A DNA stretch of 64,000 bases, from assembly GCF_964204645.1 (NCBI RefSeq), contig NC_134029.1:12950850-13014849 (forward strand), read 5' to 3'. The notes under the pieces are model-generated. The model ran no database searches. It was not told the origin of the DNA and saw nothing but the letters and a program-made list of their open reading frames with translations. Of the stretch, positions 59,088-64,000 are shown piece by piece. The stretch is from Tubulanus polymorphus. Lineage: Eukaryota > Nemertea > Palaeonemertea > Tubulaniformes > Tubulanidae. The translations under genes and the position numbers were made by a program. How positions within the stretch are numbered: position 1 is the first letter of the stretch; every line of letters begins with the position of its first letter.

Positions 59088-59714
59088 TTATTCTCTTCTC
59101 GGTCGCTTGCCCCGGTAGTTATAGCGGCCGCCGGATTGGTGACGTCCCCTACTCGGGTGACGTTTCTTCGGTGCCGCCGTAGGGTCCTCTTCGTTCACCA
59201 TTGGTGTCGGTTGAGCCGGAGCTGATTTCTGTGTGACCGCGCTAGCTTCTGCTTCTTTGAGCTGGGCTTCTGAGGCGCCTGGTAACTTTAAGATCTCAGC
59301 TGCGATCGCCTCCGCTTTGAGGCGGTTTTGGTCGGCCATCGCTTCGTGGTGGCGGGCCGAAATCTTCATCAGATCCAGACTCGTCTGGTGGAGTCTGCGA
59401 ATCCAGTCTTTTGTAACGTCTGGATTCCTGTCTGCTTCCATCAGTCTGATGGGTAAGTGGATTTTGAAGTGTTTCGGCACTTCGCCAGCGACCAAACCGA
59501 TTCTAAGTAACGAGCCGTGATGTTGGTGTTGCAGTACCCTCCGTCTCGAGTCTTCATACATCTTAAGAGCCGAATAGTGTTCGGGTCTTGTTGAGTTGGT
59601 CTCGGTAGACGGGTGCGGCGGTTCCGACGGCGGCGTCGCGGTAGCGTTGGTTGAGTCCAGGTCTCTCATCATCTCGTCGATTTCGGTTTCTGTGAACATG
59701 TCGTCAAGAGCCAT
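59088..59714 (-). CDS. ORF1 of the Penelope-like element, 208 residues
   Basis: Intact frame upstream of the RT on the same strand, inside the same unit. The N-terminus is acidic (MALDDMFTETEIDEMMRDLD). The middle is a probable alpha-helical, Ala/Glu/Lys-rich region (LKAEAIAAEILKLPGASEAQ). The C-terminus is basic and Gly/Arg-rich (GRHQSGGRYNYRGKRPRRE), like an RNA-binding RGG tail. I do not recognise the family. A role in binding the element RNA is inferred from the tail and position only. Confidence 0.6.
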   Translation of the reverse strand: MALDDMFTETEIDEMMRDLDSTNATATPPSEPPHPSTETNSTRPEHYSALKMYEDSRRRVLQHQHHGSLLRIGLVAGEVPKHFKIHLPIRLMEADRNPDVTKDWIRRLHQTSLDLMKISARHHEAMADQNRLKAEAIAAEILKLPGASEAQLKEAEASAVTQKSAPAQPTPMVNEEDPTAAPKKRHPSRGRHQSGGRYNYRGKRPRRE

Positions 59715-60280
59715 AATACTGATACAGAGCGAGTCAATGTAGTGCAGTTAGTGATCAGTTAGTGAATAGCTAACTATTTATACTCTCTGGGTGCTCCCGC
59801 ACGGCACCAATCGGAGAGTTTGTTGTTTCACAGGCTAATTATCACTGTTACGCGCTGATTGGCTAGAAAATCATTGAGTCCCTTGACGTCGTGTAGTACA
59901 CATCCGGTGGTGTGTTGTGTGTATATATTGTGATTTGCTAATTGCGTGATCGTTCTTCTGTGTATTTATCAGGTTTTTCACTCCTTCAGTGTATGAGGGG
60001 GTGATTCTGTCTATAAATTGTGTGGACCGTGATGTTCACGGAAAGTTCTGTTACCCACACGGGATCGTTCGAGTTAGCGATCTACTGGTATTCCTCAAGT
60101 AAATCCGTGCCGTAGCAGGGACCAGTTAACCGTATGGTTGGGACCAGTTAACCGTATGGTTGGTTGTAAATAGAACCGATATTGCTATTCTGCTACCGAT
60201 ATGGGTGGCTGGACACACCGTCTATGTTGGCCATTTTCACGTTGAAACAACGGCTTCTACCCGGGGGGTAGGAAAAAGAA

Positions 60281-61450
60281 GACATGTTAAGGTGTTTGGG
60301 TCCGCTAGACCGTTAGAGGCTGGGCAACACAGCCAGTTCCACGAGGGTGTAGCAATATGTACACATTAGTATGTAGTTTAAATATCCACAGTAGAAAAAG
60401 TTGTATTTAGGTCCGTAAGACCGTTAGAGGCTGGGTGACGCAGCCAGTTCACGAGGGTGTAGCAATGTAACAATTATATCATTCACAGTAGAAATAAAAA
60501 CGAGTAATTCATATTGAGAATGTGAGGTACACATTGTGTTGTTTCTTTTATATATAGTAAACAGGCGTCGGTGTATGACTGTATTATATTGCAAGTCATT
60601 GCAAATAGTACTGATAGCCTAATCAGATAGATGGCGTGTGTATCAGCAACACATTCGAGGCCTTACGGTGGCGGGTAGTGGTGAGAACCGATATGGATGT
60701 TAGATTTGTGCAAAGGTGGGACGGGCTTTCCTCGTCTCGTGTGGAGAGTACTTTCCGTCCTGTCAAAACAGGGTCCGTATTTCAATCTGTTTGGATTGAG
60801 GAGGTTCTTAAAATCATCGATCTGATGTGATCTGAAGCGATTTTTTGTGTGACCGCCGGGCGGTATCGATTCGACCAGGTATTCCTTGGTTGTCGAATAT
60901 TGATAAAGCGTTACGTTGATAAAACGACACATCGGGAGTAAATTGACTGCCCTTAGCATCAGTCCGAGCGGCTGTATATCGAGTCCTGAGAGTGTCTATA
61001 CATGAGCGGAACGGAAACTGATTTAAACGGTTTTCACCTTATTTTGCATAAATCGTGATTGAAGGATTCGTATGAAGCACATAAAACCGACTATTATTAC
61101 GGTATTGAGGTTGAGATGGTGGTGTGCCTTACACACATCTCGCGCGGACTAGAATGTCTCTAAGATTTTTGCCGCGTGTAAATAGTATTCTGGGAGGTTC
61201 CTTGAATATTATTCTCAGAGTCGCGTTCGATTGGATTATCTTCCAGTGTTTTGTAAGCGACTGACGGATATTATCCGTGTTCGGATGGTATTTGGTGATC
61301 AGTGAGATTGAATCAAATGAGCGCTTTTTTGTGCGCGTGTGTAAGAGATCCGTACGATATCGTTGGTCCGCTTTGTAGATTTGAGCGCGGATTTCGCGAG
61401 CACTATAGCCTCGGGCCCGGAGGTAACCCTGTAGTTGTTAATGCTGTGAG
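60281..61450 (-). repeat. Upstream partial copy (pseudo-LTR) of the Penelope-like element
   Basis: Nearly identical to 55786-56995. On the minus strand it starts inside the RT C-terminal part and runs through the same stop and 3' region. It ends ATGTC, then continues into the 5' region of the full unit. Similarity fades just beyond 61437. Confidence 0.9.
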
Positions 61451-61727
61451 CTATGTTTAAGAAAACATGTAGGGCCTACAGGGCACCAAAAATGATAATA
61501 ATAATAATAATAATAATGATAATAATAATAATAAATATAGCTGCTGAGCAGCGATGACGGGTTTTCTGCAAAGCCATTCAGAATGATGGAAATTGTAGTA
61601 AATTGAAATACCGATACATTGAATAAAATTCATTGACAGATTCGAACCTAATATGCAACCACTGTGTAAAAGTCAAATATGATTCAGCTTTGAAACCGAA
61701 CATACGCGGACGTACAATCAACAAAAT
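61451..61727. other. Junction stretch with (AAT)n tract
   Basis: A (TAA/AAT)n microsatellite at 61494-61535 lies between the Penelope-like partial copy and the second polymerase B copy. No gene is seen. Confidence 0.5.
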
Positions 61728-63702
61728 ATAGATGATAGATTAGATAAATGTTATAGTGAAATAAAAAGTAAAATAGAAGAGAGATATTTTGAAGGATCGG
61801 GTTTGATATTCGATGAAATAATATTTATGACGTTACATGTGTACGATACAAAATATAATAAATTAACTAATCATGAAAATTGATGAAAATAATTTATTAT
61901 ATTATAAAGAACCAGATATTGAAGCATCGAGTTATATCAAATTACCATTTAAAACTAATATACTATACTGTTATAAATATACAACATTTTGATGATAAAT
62001 GTTTTCTTTGGACAATAATAAGTTGTTTACATCCTGCAACTGATAATATTTGTAGAGTATCAAATTATATATCATTTGAAAATAATTATAAGATAGAAAT
62101 GTACCCTGTTAGAATTAAAAATATACCAAAAATAGAAAGAGATAATAATTTAGAAATAAATGTATTTGATTCAATTAAATTACCAAATACAAAAGGTGAT
62201 GATATTAGATATTATACATTAGAACCTCTATACCTATCGAAAGATTATTATTCAATTGATCTTATAGATATATTATATTACGATCAGATTCTGATTTTAA
62301 TAATAAAATATATCTATGTAGAAAATGTTTACATAAATTTAGAACTGAATATGCATCATTAAATCATTAACAACTATGTGATAATCATGATTATTGTAAA
62401 TTATTCTACCAACAGAAAAAGATAGAACATTAGAATTTAAAAAATATGATCACAAAAATAAAGTACCATTTGTTATATATGGTGGCTTCGAGTCATTGAA
62501 TAAAGAACTAAATGATCAAGATAGAAAAGAAATATATTGTAAGATAAAGAGATTAAATTCTGGTGTAATTGATTATTCAGAACCATCAAAAACAAATACT
62601 ATTAAAAAGATTCAACTATCAGCTGCAGCCTTTGGATTATATGTAAAATCAGACTACCCAGAACTAATTAAAAGTGAATATTATTATTATAGATCTGAAA
62701 AATGTAATTATCATTTTTGTGACTTATTAATTGAATATGAAATAAAATTTAATGAATTATTAGATACAAATAAAGAAATTAAAATGACAGAACAAGATAC
62801 AGAAGAATTTGAGTTTGCAGATAAATGTTTTCATTGTGAAAAACTATTTAATTTTAAAGATAAAATGATCATTTGAATGGAATGTTTTAGGTGCAGCACA
62901 TGAGAATTGTAACTTGCAAGTTTAAAAAATTAATTTTTTCCAGTAATATTTCATAATTTAACAGGGTATAATGCTCATTTATTCATTAAACAACTATGTC
63001 ATAAAATAGAAGAAATGAAAAATGAAATAGAAATGTTAAATTCTAATAGATCAAAAGATGTTGACAAAATACCAACATTAATTTAAAATGTCGGCTAAAA
63101 CATCTGAAAAATATATCAGTTTTCAATTCGGTTGTTGGAGATTTATAGACTCATATAGATTTCTAATTAGTTCATTAGATAATTTATCAAAATCATTCGT
63201 TGATGATGAATTGAAAATAAGAAAGCAACACTATCCAAATAATGATGATTTTCAATTCATGAGATATAAAGGTGCTAAACCACATAGTTTTTCTAAAAAT
63301 CATTATGATTTTTAATATAACTAAATTATCAAAAGAACAATTTTTTTATGAATTAAGATCCGAATATGTTAAAGATGAAGTTTATAATAGAACATTGACT
63401 ATTTGGAATCATTTTGGAATGAAAAATCATGGTGAATTAGTAGATTTATATTTAAAATCAGATGTGTTATTATTAACTAATTCGAAAGGTTTAGAGATGT
63501 AAATCTAAAATATTTTAATATCGATCCTTGCCACTGTTATTCTAGTCCAGGTTTAACTTGGGACTGTGGTTTAAAATTTACAGATATAAAAATGGATTCA
63601 TTAACAAATGTAGATCAATTATTATTTGAAAAATCTATCAGAGGAGGAGTCTCTGGAGTATTAGGTGATAGATATTTCAATGTAAATGATAATCCTGGAT
63701 AA
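61728..63702 (+). pseudogene. Family B DNA polymerase of mobile-element/virus type (copy 2), broken
   Basis: Closely similar to copy 1 but on the plus strand. It begins mid-gene (DDRLDKCYSEIKSKIEER) and continues with GSGLIFDEIIFMTLHVYDTK and KCFLWTIISCLHPATDN. The exonuclease region is at about 62460-62500 with Gly-Gly-Phe-Glu in place of GDFES. Then comes the block that copy 1 lacks: KIQLSAAAFGLYVKSDYPEL and DKCFHCEKLFNFKDK, with residues up to LLFEKSIRGGVSGVLGDRYF near 63640. It stops before polymerase motif A, where unrelated retroelement-like sequence begins at about 63703. Several frameshifts and stops are present. Confidence 0.8.
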
Positions 63703-64000
63703 CAAGAGAAATCCCACAATAAGTTCAGCCAAAACGAGAAACTTGAATAGAAGAGTTATATATATTTGCGCAACGTTTCGGCTAAAGACTATTAGCCATC
63801 ATCAGGCGTACTGAGTACAGGAGAATATTACAAGATATTTATACAAGACCAAAACAATAGAAGCAGAGTGAGTGATTAAAATATTGAAAGGGGAATAGAT
63901 TAAAGTAATGACATAACAACTAGAAAACAATGCTAAAGTAAGCAAGGCAAACTAGGGGCAATGTAGATTAAAGTAATTAATAAACAAAGACACAAGCTAA
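63703..64000 (-). mobile_element. Probable 3' end of a minus-strand retroelement with hammerhead-like motif
   Basis: Begins abruptly where polymerase B homology ends and runs past the right edge. On the minus strand it carries CTGATGATGGCTAATAGTCT then TTAGCCGAAACGTTGC. Such CTGATGA-stem-GAAAC sequences are found at the ends of many Penelope-like elements. Element type is inferred from this motif alone. Confidence 0.45.
63775..63805 (-). ncRNA. Hammerhead-like ribozyme core
   Basis: Read on the minus strand: CTGATGA (63805-63799), stem II arms GGCTAA/TTAGCC, then GAAAC (63779-63775). These are the conserved core boxes. Stems I and III are not convincing: GTACTCAGTAC upstream and TTGCGCAA downstream can each pair with themselves but do not form the standard three-way junction. 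It may be decayed or only hammerhead-like. Confidence 0.4.

Overview
The window is eukaryotic, almost certainly animal, and AT-rich. It is packed with nested transposable elements and their decayed remains. The combination of a chromodomain Ty3/Gypsy element, BEL/Pao, PIF/Harbinger, a Helitron with a C-terminal endonuclease, a Penelope-like element, a transposon- or virus-type DNA polymerase B and many short inverted-repeat elements is typical of aquatic invertebrates such as molluscs or cnidarians. The species cannot be named from the sequence. There are no operons, ribosome binding sites or other bacterial signals.

Layout. (1) 1-5751: the 3' part of a Gypsy element (RT, RNase H, integrase, chromodomain, long C-terminal tail, 3' LTR), inserted into (2) 5757-8316, a minus-strand family B DNA polymerase pseudogene. 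(3) 8579-9420: two abutting palindromes, one carrying a small transposon with an 8-bp target duplication. (4) 9746-12774: a PIF/Harbinger transposase gene split by a BEL/Pao fragment. (5) 13394-13920: two small inverted-repeat elements. (6) 13921-25853: Helitron-related coding sequence (an N-terminal region with 63-bp repeats, then Rep, PIF1 helicase and endonuclease). It is interrupted at about 15450-20260 by a DNA transposon with a spliced transposase gene and arrays of TTCATCTCCGTCACG boxes. (7) 26210-29420: MITEs and two MULE-like elements with 9-bp target duplications. (8) 30142-44000: three copies, one nested in another, of a 6.5-kb non-coding inverted-repeat element whose subterminal regions hold tandem units of helically spaced TGACCA/TGGTCA boxes. 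(9) 45076-47232: the only intact-looking spliced gene, a two-OB-fold RPA-like protein, followed by a foldback element, a 48-bp minisatellite and a decayed exon copy. (10) 49266-55525: mostly unassigned sequence with small dispersed repeats and a tRNA-like inverted pair. (11) 55526-61450: a (CGA)n tract and a minus-strand Penelope-like element with an upstream partial copy (pseudo-LTR layout), an ORF1, and no visible GIY-YIG endonuclease. (12) 61728-63702: a second polymerase B pseudogene on the plus strand, followed by a hammerhead-like motif at what looks like the 3' end of another retroelement.

Most coding regions carry frameshifts or stops, so nearly everything is a record of past transposition. 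The nesting gives relative ages: Gypsy after polymerase B copy 1; BEL after Harbinger; the boxed D-D-E transposon apparently after the Helitron; element copy 2 after copy 3; and the 407-bp MITE after copies 2 and 3 diverged. The best leads for something undescribed are the phased-box 6.5-kb element, the box-flanked D-D-E transposon, and the endonuclease-less Penelope element with its ORF1.
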